Shown piece after piece: positions 57,311-64,000 of a stretch of 64,000 bases of DNA. The stretch covers positions 682,001 through 746,000 of the forward strand of contig NZ_JACFTB010000001.1 in assembly GCF_014281965.1 (NCBI RefSeq), read 5' to 3'. The notes beneath the pieces are model-generated. The model was not told where the DNA came from. It searched no databases and saw only the letters and a program-made list of their open reading frames with translations. The position numbers were made by a program, and so were the translations under genes. Source of the stretch: Rhodococcus sp. BP22. Lineage in GTDB: Bacteria > Actinomycetota > Actinomycetes > Mycobacteriales > Mycobacteriaceae. Within the stretch, counting starts at the first letter, position 1; each line of letters begins with the position of its first letter.

Positions 57311-58543
57311 CTACCTGCATTTGGTCATCCTGGCCGTTGCGCATCCGGGCGCTGTGTATGTCCGAAGAATCTTCTCGCGCTTACGAGGAAGGATGTTCGC
57401 TCTGCTCACGTCGCCGTCGTAGTGCGCGATCACTCGCGGGTCCATGACCCGACGCCACAGCGGTGGGAACGCCGCCATCATCACCATCGTTGCGTATCCG
57501 GCCGGCAACTGTGGTGCCTCGTCGCAGGTACGAAGAACCTGATAGCGCTTGGACGGATTGGCGTGATGATCACTGTGCCGCTGCAGGTGATAGAGAAAGA
57601 TATTCGTGCACAATCGGTCACTGTTCCAGCTGTGCCGTGGTGAGCACCTGACGTAACGCCCCCGAGCGTTCTTTTCCCGAAGCAATCCGTAGTGCTCGAC
57701 ATAATTGACCGTTTCCAACAACAAGAAACCGACGACCGCCTGCAGCACGAGGTACGGCAGGATTGCGGGGCCGAATGCCAGTGCCAGCAGCACGAACAGC
57801 ACCGCACTCATCAACCATGAATGCAGAAGGTTGTTTCGGATACTCCAAGGTCGGATTCTCTCGCGAGCCAACCTCTGCGTTTCCAGATGCCACGCCGATA
57901 TCAACCCCAGGACCACACTGCGAGGCAGGAAGGTCCACAGATTCTCCCCAAGCCGTGAACTGGCTGGATCATCGGGCGTTGCCACTCTGACGTGATGTCC
58001 CCGGTTGTGCTCGACGAAAAAATGCCCGTAGAAGGTCTGCGTCAAGGCAACTTTGGCAAGCCAACGTTCGTGCTGTTCGACCCGGTGGCCCAACTCGTGT
58101 GCTGCATTGATCCCAGTTCCGGCGACGAGGCCGACCGTGACGGCCAGACCGATGCTGTCGATGATCGTCAAATCTCCGAAAGCCCACATCCAGCACGCGA
58201 CCAACAATGTGAAGAACTGAATGGGCAGGAACGCATAGGTGCACCATCGATAGAACTTGTCTTCTTGCATCGACGAGACGTCGGTATCGGACGGATTGTC
58301 GCCGTCCTCACCCGCCACCTTGTCGAGGACCGGAATGATCACGAAGAAGACCATCAAGCCACTCCACCAAAATATCGGCATGCCGGTCCACGTAACCAGT
58401 TGCGAAGGTAACAAGGCCGAAGCGGGTGCAAGCAGACCGAGCAGCCAGAGATACCGCTTGTGGCCTCGCCGGCTTGTCGCGATGGCAGGATGCGCACCGG
58501 AGACCTCGTCCACAACCGCACAGTTACGACCGACCTGGCTCAA
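57311..58543 (-). CDS. alkB: alkane 1-monooxygenase AlkB
   Basis: A 410-residue membrane di-iron hydroxylase with about six membrane segments and all His boxes: HELGHR, EHNRGHH, NYVEHYG and LQRHSDHHA. It oxidises terminal carbons of medium-chain alkanes. Usually rubredoxin genes and a TetR regulator follow; here only 65 bases separate alkB from sahH, and no rubredoxin CxxCG motif is present in or after it. The C terminus is extended and Arg-rich. TTG start preceded by a G-rich stretch. Confidence 0.93.
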   Translation of the reverse strand: MSQVGRNCAVVDEVSGAHPAIATSRRGHKRYLWLLGLLAPASALLPSQLVTWTGMPIFWWSGLMVFFVIIPVLDKVAGEDGDNPSDTDVSSMQEDKFYRWCTYAFLPIQFFTLLVACWMWAFGDLTIIDSIGLAVTVGLVAGTGINAAHELGHRVEQHERWLAKVALTQTFYGHFFVEHNRGHHVRVATPDDPASSRLGENLWTFLPRSVVLGLISAWHLETQRLARERIRPWSIRNNLLHSWLMSAVLFVLLALAFGPAILPYLVLQAVVGFLLLETVNYVEHYGLLREKNARGRYVRCSPRHSWNSDRLCTNIFLYHLQRHSDHHANPSKRYQVLRTCDEAPQLPAGYATMVMMAAFPPLWRRVMDPRVIAHYDGDVSRANILPRKREKILRTYTAPGCATARMTKCR

Positions 58544-58636
58544 CCCACACCCCCTGAAACTCGACCCGAAGTTGGTTCGAGGAGCCTATAACATACCTAC
58601 TGCCCCGTAAAGTGGTTATTCGAGCGCGCTGGCGCG

Positions 58637-60148
58637 CTATTTCGAGTCGCGTTCGTTGGCCGCTTCGCGCGCACGGATCGTCTTGTCTGCGTTCTTCCGG
58701 CTGTAGGCGAAGTAGATTACGACGCCGATTGCCATCCAGACGACGAACCTGATCCACGTCTCGACCGAGAGATTGACCATCAGCCACACGCACGAGGCCA
58801 CCGCCAGAATCGGAATCAGCGGCATCAGGGGAACCTTGAATCCGCGGGGAAGGTCCGGACGCGTCCGGCGGAGTACTACCACGCCGATCGACACGAGGAC
58901 GAAGGCGAACAGTGTGCCGATGTTCACCATCTCTTCGAGGGTGCCGATCGGAAAGAATGCGGCGAGAACCGAGACCACGCCGCCGACGAGCAGCGTAATT
59001 CTTACCGGGGTACCCCTAGAGCCCGTATGTGCCAACGAATGTGGGACGAGGCCGTCACGCGACATGGCGAACAGCACGCGGGTCTGCCCGAGCATCAAGA
59101 CCATGACTACCGTCGTCAATCCGGCCAGTGCGCCGAACGAAATAATGTTCTTTGCCCAATCGAGGCCGTTGAGTGCGAATGCCGTCGCCAGAGTGGAGTC
59201 GTCACCAGCGAGTTCGGTGTAGTTCACCATCCCGGTCAGCACGAGCGTTACCGCGACGTAGAGGACCGTCACGATGGCAAGGGATCCGAGAATTCCACGA
59301 GGCAAAGCCTTCTGTGGGTTTTTGGTTTCCTCCGCAGTCGTGGCGACCACGTCGAACCCGATGAAGGCAAAGAAGACGAGGCTGGCAGCGGCCAGCAACC
59401 CGTACCACCCGAAGGTGCTACTTCCCGCACCCGTGACGAAGGACAACAGCGACTGGTGAATGCCCTCTTCGGTGGTGCCACCCTGGGAGGGAGGAATGTA
59501 GGGAGAGTAGTTCTCCGATTTGATGTAGAACGCGCCGACAACGACCACGAGCAACACGACAGCGACCTTGATCGCGGTGACCACCAACGACACCCGAGAC
59601 GACAACTTGGTACCGCTGACGAGTAGGACCGTGATGATGAGAACGATCACCAACGCACCCCAGTCGAAGTCGAGTGAACCGATCTTCACGATCGGCGATG
59701 CCGACCCGATGACCTCACCGAGATACAGCGACCACCCCTTCGCTACCACCGATGACGCCAGCGCGAACTCGAGGATCAGGTCCCACCCGATGATCCATGC
59801 AACGAACTCGCCGAAGGTCGCGTACGAAAAGGTGTATGCGCTTCCCGCCACCGGGACGGTCGAGGCGAACTCGGCATAGCAGAGGGCGGCCAGCCCACAC
59901 GCGACTGCAGCGAGAAGAAATGCCAACGACACCGAGGGACCGGCAACGTTTCCTGCGGTGCGCGCGGTGAGCGTGAAGATTCCGGCCCCGATGACGACAG
60001 CCACCCCGAACACGGTGAGATCCCACGAAGTGAGATCCTTCCGGAGTTTGGTGTCCGGCTCGTCGGTGTCCTTCATGGACTGCTCTACCGACTTGGTCCT
60101 GAACAGGCCTGTCGTTCGCAGAGCCTTCTTCGGCCGATCTTCGGTCAT
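58637..60148 (-). CDS. APC-family amino acid permease
   Basis: A 503-residue transporter with about 12-13 membrane helices; VVIGAGIFTLTARTAGN in TM1, FIGFDVVATTAEETKNPQKALP and the LPRGFKVP loop mark the CAT/APC branch of amino acid permeases. The substrate is probably a cationic or neutral amino acid, not certain. Equivalent to Rv3253c in place. It ends with a soluble charged tail (KTIRAREAANERDSK). Confidence 0.92.
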   Translation of the reverse strand: MTEDRPKKALRTTGLFRTKSVEQSMKDTDEPDTKLRKDLTSWDLTVFGVAVVIGAGIFTLTARTAGNVAGPSVSLAFLLAAVACGLAALCYAEFASTVPVAGSAYTFSYATFGEFVAWIIGWDLILEFALASSVVAKGWSLYLGEVIGSASPIVKIGSLDFDWGALVIVLIITVLLVSGTKLSSRVSLVVTAIKVAVVLLVVVVGAFYIKSENYSPYIPPSQGGTTEEGIHQSLLSFVTGAGSSTFGWYGLLAAASLVFFAFIGFDVVATTAEETKNPQKALPRGILGSLAIVTVLYVAVTLVLTGMVNYTELAGDDSTLATAFALNGLDWAKNIISFGALAGLTTVVMVLMLGQTRVLFAMSRDGLVPHSLAHTGSRGTPVRITLLVGGVVSVLAAFFPIGTLEEMVNIGTLFAFVLVSIGVVVLRRTRPDLPRGFKVPLMPLIPILAVASCVWLMVNLSVETWIRFVVWMAIGVVIYFAYSRKNADKTIRAREAANERDSK

Positions 60149-60287
60149 CGCGTGTGTTCCACCTGTCGAGATCGGGTCACTGACGGTATTCGGCTTGCGA
60201 GTTGTTCACACGCCACTTGGAGCCCCTGCGGTAACACCCTAGGGGAATGGAGCTCTTACACGGACGGTTCCAGCATCGGGCGAAAGG

Positions 60288-61511
60288 CTACCCGACGGTC
60301 GCGAAGAATATCTCGGCGTCTCCCCACCGCGCCGCGGCGGTGAACGCTGGATCTGCCGCAGATATCCACACAGCCGAACCTTGCTCGAGCACCAACTCGC
60401 GGTCACCGTCGTCCACAGCGACCCGCCCCTTGGTGCACAGCACGATCGACGGCCCGTCGCTGTCCGACTTCACCGAAGAACCGTTCGACAACACTGCGCG
60501 GCTCAACGCGAATTCCGGCGCTGGTGTCTCGTAACAGGCGACGGTGTCTCTCATGTCAGGCTCCGCTTCGAGGATCTTCACCTCCGATGGCTGGAAATCC
60601 AGAATCCGGAGAAGTTCCGGTACATCCACATGCTTGGTTGTCAGGCCACCGCGCAACACGTTGTCGGAGTTCGCCATGATCTCCACACCCGTACCGGCCA
60701 GGTAGGCATGCAGGTTGCCCGCATCGAGAAAAATACCTTGGCCGGGGGTCAACGTAATCCTGTTGAGCAGCAACGCCGCCAGCACTCCCGCATCACCCGG
60801 ATAGGACTCTCCGAGTTCGAGAAGTGTTCTTGCCTCCGCGACGAATTCGCCGCCGTCGGACTGTGCCCGAGTCGAGAGATACTCGATGCACCCGTCGGCG
60901 ACCAGCGGCAACAATGCATCGAGGGCAGGTCCGGGCAAGGTGATCCAGGAAGTGAACACAGTCCGCAAGCCGGCATCGTCCGGCTGGTCGGCCAGAAGTG
61001 ATCGATATCCGGACAGAGCGTCCACGTTCAGCGCGTCGATGAACTCGACGGTTCGCCGCGGACACCTGAATCCGGCAAGTGCGTGAAACTCGGTCAACGC
61101 AACGATCAGCTCTGGTTTGTGGCTCGCATCGCGGTAGTTCCGCAACGACGAATCGATCGGAATCCGTGCTGACTCCTCGCGCGCAAATCCCTCGGCAGCT
61201 TGCTTCGCGCTCGGATGGGCCTGCAGCGACAGAGGTTCGTCGGCGGCAAGCAGTTTCAACAGAAAGGGCAGCCTCCCCAGATAGGTCGCGGACGTATCGG
61301 CGCCAAGCTCGAGAGCCGGGTTCTCATCGATGACGCTCAGTAGCGACCGCGTCGAGGTGCCGTCGTCGATCAGTGCTGGATCTGCAGGGTGTGCCCCGAG
61401 CCAGATCTCGGCTTCCGGATGTTCGGACGGAACCGGCCTGCCTTGCAAAGCTGCAAGAACAGTCCTCGATCCCCACGCATACGACCTGACTGCACCGAGC
61501 AGTGGTTGCAC
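60288..61511 (-). CDS. manA: mannose-6-phosphate isomerase
   Basis: A 407-residue type I phosphomannose isomerase: zinc/active site QAHPS near 118, the HAYLAGTGVEIMANSDN segment and VDVPELLRIL. It interconverts fructose-6-phosphate and mannose-6-phosphate, feeding mannan and lipoarabinomannan synthesis. The GTG overlaps the stop of the upstream gene by one base (TAGTG). Equivalent to Rv3255c. Confidence 0.94.
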   Translation of the reverse strand: MQPLLGAVRSYAWGSRTVLAALQGRPVPSEHPEAEIWLGAHPADPALIDDGTSTRSLLSVIDENPALELGADTSATYLGRLPFLLKLLAADEPLSLQAHPSAKQAAEGFAREESARIPIDSSLRNYRDASHKPELIVALTEFHALAGFRCPRRTVEFIDALNVDALSGYRSLLADQPDDAGLRTVFTSWITLPGPALDALLPLVADGCIEYLSTRAQSDGGEFVAEARTLLELGESYPGDAGVLAALLLNRITLTPGQGIFLDAGNLHAYLAGTGVEIMANSDNVLRGGLTTKHVDVPELLRILDFQPSEVKILEAEPDMRDTVACYETPAPEFALSRAVLSNGSSVKSDSDGPSIVLCTKGRVAVDDGDRELVLEQGSAVWISAADPAFTAAARWGDAEIFFATVG

Positions 61512-62686
61512 TATTTCCCGCCCATCAAATGTAGATACGCGGCAGCCATTTCCAGCCGCGTCGCCAATACTGCAGTTGCCCCTAGCTCACCGGCCGCGTG
61601 CAGGTTCATTCCTGCACGGTCCTGACTTTCGCGCCGGTAACCTCCGGTGCCGTCCATGGACTCCGATGTCGATCCGAAATCGATGCTCCCCCGATCGAAC
61701 TCGGGTAAGCCCGCCGTGATCACGATCGAGTCCGGTAGCGCAGCAGTCCGACGCTCGGTCGACGCGGCGAAAGAATCGGATGCCAAGACGACTACTCGAA
61801 TCGCTTGTTCGGGCCGGGGGCCGTCGAACTCTTCGTCGTGGAAGAAAGCATCGTATTCGGCGGGTGCTGCGCCGCTCGTGCGACCGGAGGACACGACAGC
61901 GGCGATGACATCGGAAAGTTCACTCGCCCCGGCCACGACGCCTGCAGCCCGCAGCAAAACCTCACTACCGTGTCGGGCCAATTCGACGTCGACGGCTCCC
62001 GCACCGGACAGCACAACCCTACTGCCCGAGATCTGAGCGGCAAGTGACTTCGCCGGGTTGTGAAAAACCTCGTGCGAGGGATGATTTCGAGCCGCCTCGG
62101 CGTCGAGAAGATCTGCAACTTCGGACAAGTCGGGGAGCAAGGATCGATAGGCGCCGTCGGACACAGCGGCGAGAACTGCCGACCCAGCAGCCAGGTAACG
62201 CATCAACGTGTTGTGCTCGCGCACAGCGACCCTCGGGGGAAGGAACACAGCGCGGCCTGCCGCAGCAGAGCGCAGCGGTCCCTCGTCCGGGGTGATGAGA
62301 ACAGTTTCGGCACCGCGGCGAACGGCTGCGGATGTCGATTCTGCGAGCCGTGGATCACCGGCGTCGTCGCCGGAGAGCACAACTACGTCGAGCGGACCGA
62401 CCCACAGCGGCGTCGTCGCGACGTGCACGAGCGGAAAACCGATGCGTGCACCGATGGCGGCGATGAGCATGGACGCGGCCCGACCTGCGCGACCTTCACC
62501 GGCGACGAAAACAACGCTGCGAGGGCGAAGATCGCCCAGCCGTTCGGATACGGACTCCTCGACGGCTGCATACGTCGCACGCACCTGCGCGCCTGCTAAT
62601 GCAGCGCTGCGCAGGGCCCCGTCGGTATCGGCGGCGGCGAGTGCGGCTGTGTCATCCAAATTCAGCAGAGACGACGGAGCTGTCAT
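61511..62686 (-). CDS. SIS-domain protein of the mannose gene cluster (Rv3256c-like)
   Basis: A 391-residue protein of the phosphosugar isomerase-like (SIS) type: the VVFVAGEGRAGRAASMLIAA region and a second half with VVLSGAGAVDVELA and GELGATAVLATRLEMAAAYL resemble double-SIS sugar-phosphate binding folds. The family is conserved between manB and manA in Actinobacteria; the reaction is not established. ATG at 62686 is used; GTG at 62698 with AAGGA just before it is the other option. Confidence 0.82.
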   Translation of the reverse strand: MTAPSSLLNLDDTAALAAADTDGALRSAALAGAQVRATYAAVEESVSERLGDLRPRSVVFVAGEGRAGRAASMLIAAIGARIGFPLVHVATTPLWVGPLDVVVLSGDDAGDPRLAESTSAAVRRGAETVLITPDEGPLRSAAAGRAVFLPPRVAVREHNTLMRYLAAGSAVLAAVSDGAYRSLLPDLSEVADLLDAEAARNHPSHEVFHNPAKSLAAQISGSRVVLSGAGAVDVELARHGSEVLLRAAGVVAGASELSDVIAAVVSSGRTSGAAPAEYDAFFHDEEFDGPRPEQAIRVVVLASDSFAASTERRTAALPDSIVITAGLPEFDRGSIDFGSTSESMDGTGGYRRESQDRAGMNLHAAGELGATAVLATRLEMAAAYLHLMGGK

Positions 62687-62766
62687 GGCTGTTTGCACCG
62701 TCCTTTCCTTACCGACGTCCACTCACCGACCGAGTGCATTCGTGAGTGCGAGCGTCTCGTAGCCCA

Positions 62767-64000
62767 CTATTCCAGTTGTCCTCGCACTATGCCCAATATC
62801 TCGGAGGTCAAAGCATCGACATCTTCACTGCTGCGGGCTTCGACGTTGAGGCGCAGCAGCGGTTCGGTATTGGACGCCCGGAGATTGAACCAGGCACCGT
62901 CCGCGAGATCGATGGTGACACCGTCCAACCGGTCGACCGATACCGTGCGGTCCGCGAAGGCGTCGAGCACTGCATTCGTGCGCTCGACGGCATCGTCGAC
63001 CGTCGAGTTGATCTCCCCCGACGCAGAGTACGACTCGTACGACTTCATCAACTCCGAGAGCGGTAGGTCCGTAGCGCCGAGAGCTGCCAGGACATGCAGC
63101 GCCGCGAGCATTCCGGAGTCCGCACCCCAGAAATCGCGGAAGTAGTAGTGGGCGGAGTGCTCACCGCCGAACACAGCACCGGTCTCTGCCATCTGCTGCT
63201 TGATGAACGAATGGCCGACCCTGGTTCGCACGGGTTTACCACCGAGTCTGGTCACCAATTCCGGAACCGCATGGGAAGTGATCAGGTTGTAAATCACCGA
63301 CGCGCCGGGTTCTTTGGCGAGCTCGCGCTCGGCTACCAGCCCGGTCACTGCCGAAGGCGAGACCGGATCTCCGAGTTCGTCGACGACGAAGCATCGATCC
63401 GCGTCGCCGTCGAAGGCCAATCCGATATCGGCACCGGTCTCGCGTACGAACTTCTGTAGGTCGACAAGATTCTTCGGGTCGAGCGGGTTCGCCTCGTGGT
63501 TGGGGAAGGTTCCGTCGAGCTCGAAGTAGAGCGGGTAGATGGTGACCGGCAGTGAATCGAATACAGCAGGCACGGTGTGCCCACCCATTCCGTTTCCGGC
63601 GTCGACGGCGATCTTGACACCCGATACCTGAGACAGATCGACGAGGTCACGCACAAAAGTGGCGTACTCGACCAGAACATCACGGTCCGAGGTGGTTCCC
63701 GGTGTCCCATCGTATTCCGGAACACCGTCGACCAGCTCTGCCTTGATCGTGCCGAGACCGGTGTCCTGCCCTACCGGCTTCGCTCCCGCGCGGCACAGCT
63801 TGATGCCGTTGTATTCGGCAGGATTGTGGCTTGCGGTGAACATGGCACCAGGGCAATCCAAAACGCCCGATGCGAAGTAGAGCTGATCGGTCGAGGCAAG
63901 TCCTATGTGGACGACATCGAGGCCCTGTGACGTGACTCCGTCCGCAAATGCCCGCGACAACTCCGGCGAAGATGCGCGCATGTCGTGGCCGACCACGACC
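62767..64000 (-). CDS. manB: phosphomannomutase/phosphoglucomutase, 3' part
   Basis: The gene runs off the right edge; the visible 410 codons start inside the conserved VGHDMRASSPELSRAF segment. The phospho-Ser loop TASHNPAEYNGIKL, the metal loop DGDADRCF and the sugar loop GGEHSAHYYF are present. It interconverts mannose-6-P and mannose-1-P, giving GDP-mannose precursors. It is the first of manB, Rv3256c-like and manA. Equivalent to Rv3257c. Confidence 0.94.
   Translation of the reverse strand, partial: VVVGHDMRASSPELSRAFADGVTSQGLDVVHIGLASTDQLYFASGVLDCPGAMFTASHNPAEYNGIKLCRAGAKPVGQDTGLGTIKAELVDGVPEYDGTPGTTSDRDVLVEYATFVRDLVDLSQVSGVKIAVDAGNGMGGHTVPAVFDSLPVTIYPLYFELDGTFPNHEANPLDPKNLVDLQKFVRETGADIGLAFDGDADRCFVVDELGDPVSPSAVTGLVAERELAKEPGASVIYNLITSHAVPELVTRLGGKPVRTRVGHSFIKQQMAETGAVFGGEHSAHYYFRDFWGADSGMLAALHVLAALGATDLPLSELMKSYESYSASGEINSTVDDAVERTNAVLDAFADRTVSVDRLDGVTIDLADGAWFNLRASNTEPLLRLNVEARSSEDVDALTSEILGIVRGQLE

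Overview
This window is a high-GC actinobacterial chromosome segment, most likely from Rhodococcus or a close relative in the Mycobacteriales. Gene content and order follow the Mycobacterium tuberculosis block Rv3201c to Rv3257c almost step by step: adnB-adnA, lipV, an ATL, moeZ, a DUF3152 protein, a TetR regulator, DUF3107, a ferritin-like protein, rhlE, an Rv3212-like protein, a ParA, an Rv3214-like phosphatase, whiB1, pdtaS, a biotinyl-domain protein, sigH-rshA, aroA, rsgA, desA3 with its reductase, a WS/DGAT, secA1, hpf, comF, mtrA-mtrB-lpqB, tmk, sahH, alkB, an amino acid permease and manA/manB. The genus is inferred from this synteny and the codon style, not measured. No tRNA, rRNA, IS element, prophage or CRISPR array was seen.

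Left part (1-20.6 kb): the AdnAB DNA-end-processing helicase-nuclease, a hydrolase and an alkyltransferase-like protein are followed by a block that interrupts the mycobacterial order. The block holds a MocR-type regulator, a hotdog thioesterase, a MobA-MoeA fusion for molybdenum cofactor, and a minus-strand nitrate/nitrite assimilation operon (narK, nirB, nirD, an NnaR-type HemD regulator, and a CbiX-type chelatase that would supply siroheme to NirB). A CynX-type MFS transporter with its divergent GntR regulator comes next, before the conserved order resumes at an Rv3205c-like kinase and moeZ. No nitrate reductase gene lies in the window.

Middle part (20.7-39.1 kb): housekeeping and stress functions. 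These are a membrane metalloprotease-like protein, a TetR regulator, a DEAD-box helicase, a ParA-like ATPase, a DHA2 exporter, WhiB1, the PdtaS sensor kinase, the 24-residue ribosomal protein bL37, and the oxidative-stress pair SigH/RshA behind a textbook SigH promoter, then aroA and rsgA.

Right part (39.1-64 kb): lipid and envelope functions. Two tandem acyl-CoA desaturases and their ferredoxin-type reductase carry matching TACG-N4-CGTA operator pairs at two of the three promoters. They are followed by a WS/DGAT with an altered catalytic motif, SecA1, hibernation factor, ComF, the MtrAB-LpqB cell-envelope signalling operon with tmk and sahH upstream, an AlkB alkane hydroxylase without rubredoxin genes, an amino acid permease, and the mannose-activation genes manA, Rv3256c-like and manB (cut by the window end).

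Most of the window is well-conserved core genome, and I see no clearly new multi-gene system. The most interesting signals are regulatory: paired operators in the desaturase cluster, a repeat cluster upstream of narK, alternative hairpins between hpf and secA1, and several unusual start codons. There are also protein-level oddities: a Ser in the WS/DGAT HHxxxDG motif and an alkB lacking its electron-transfer partners.
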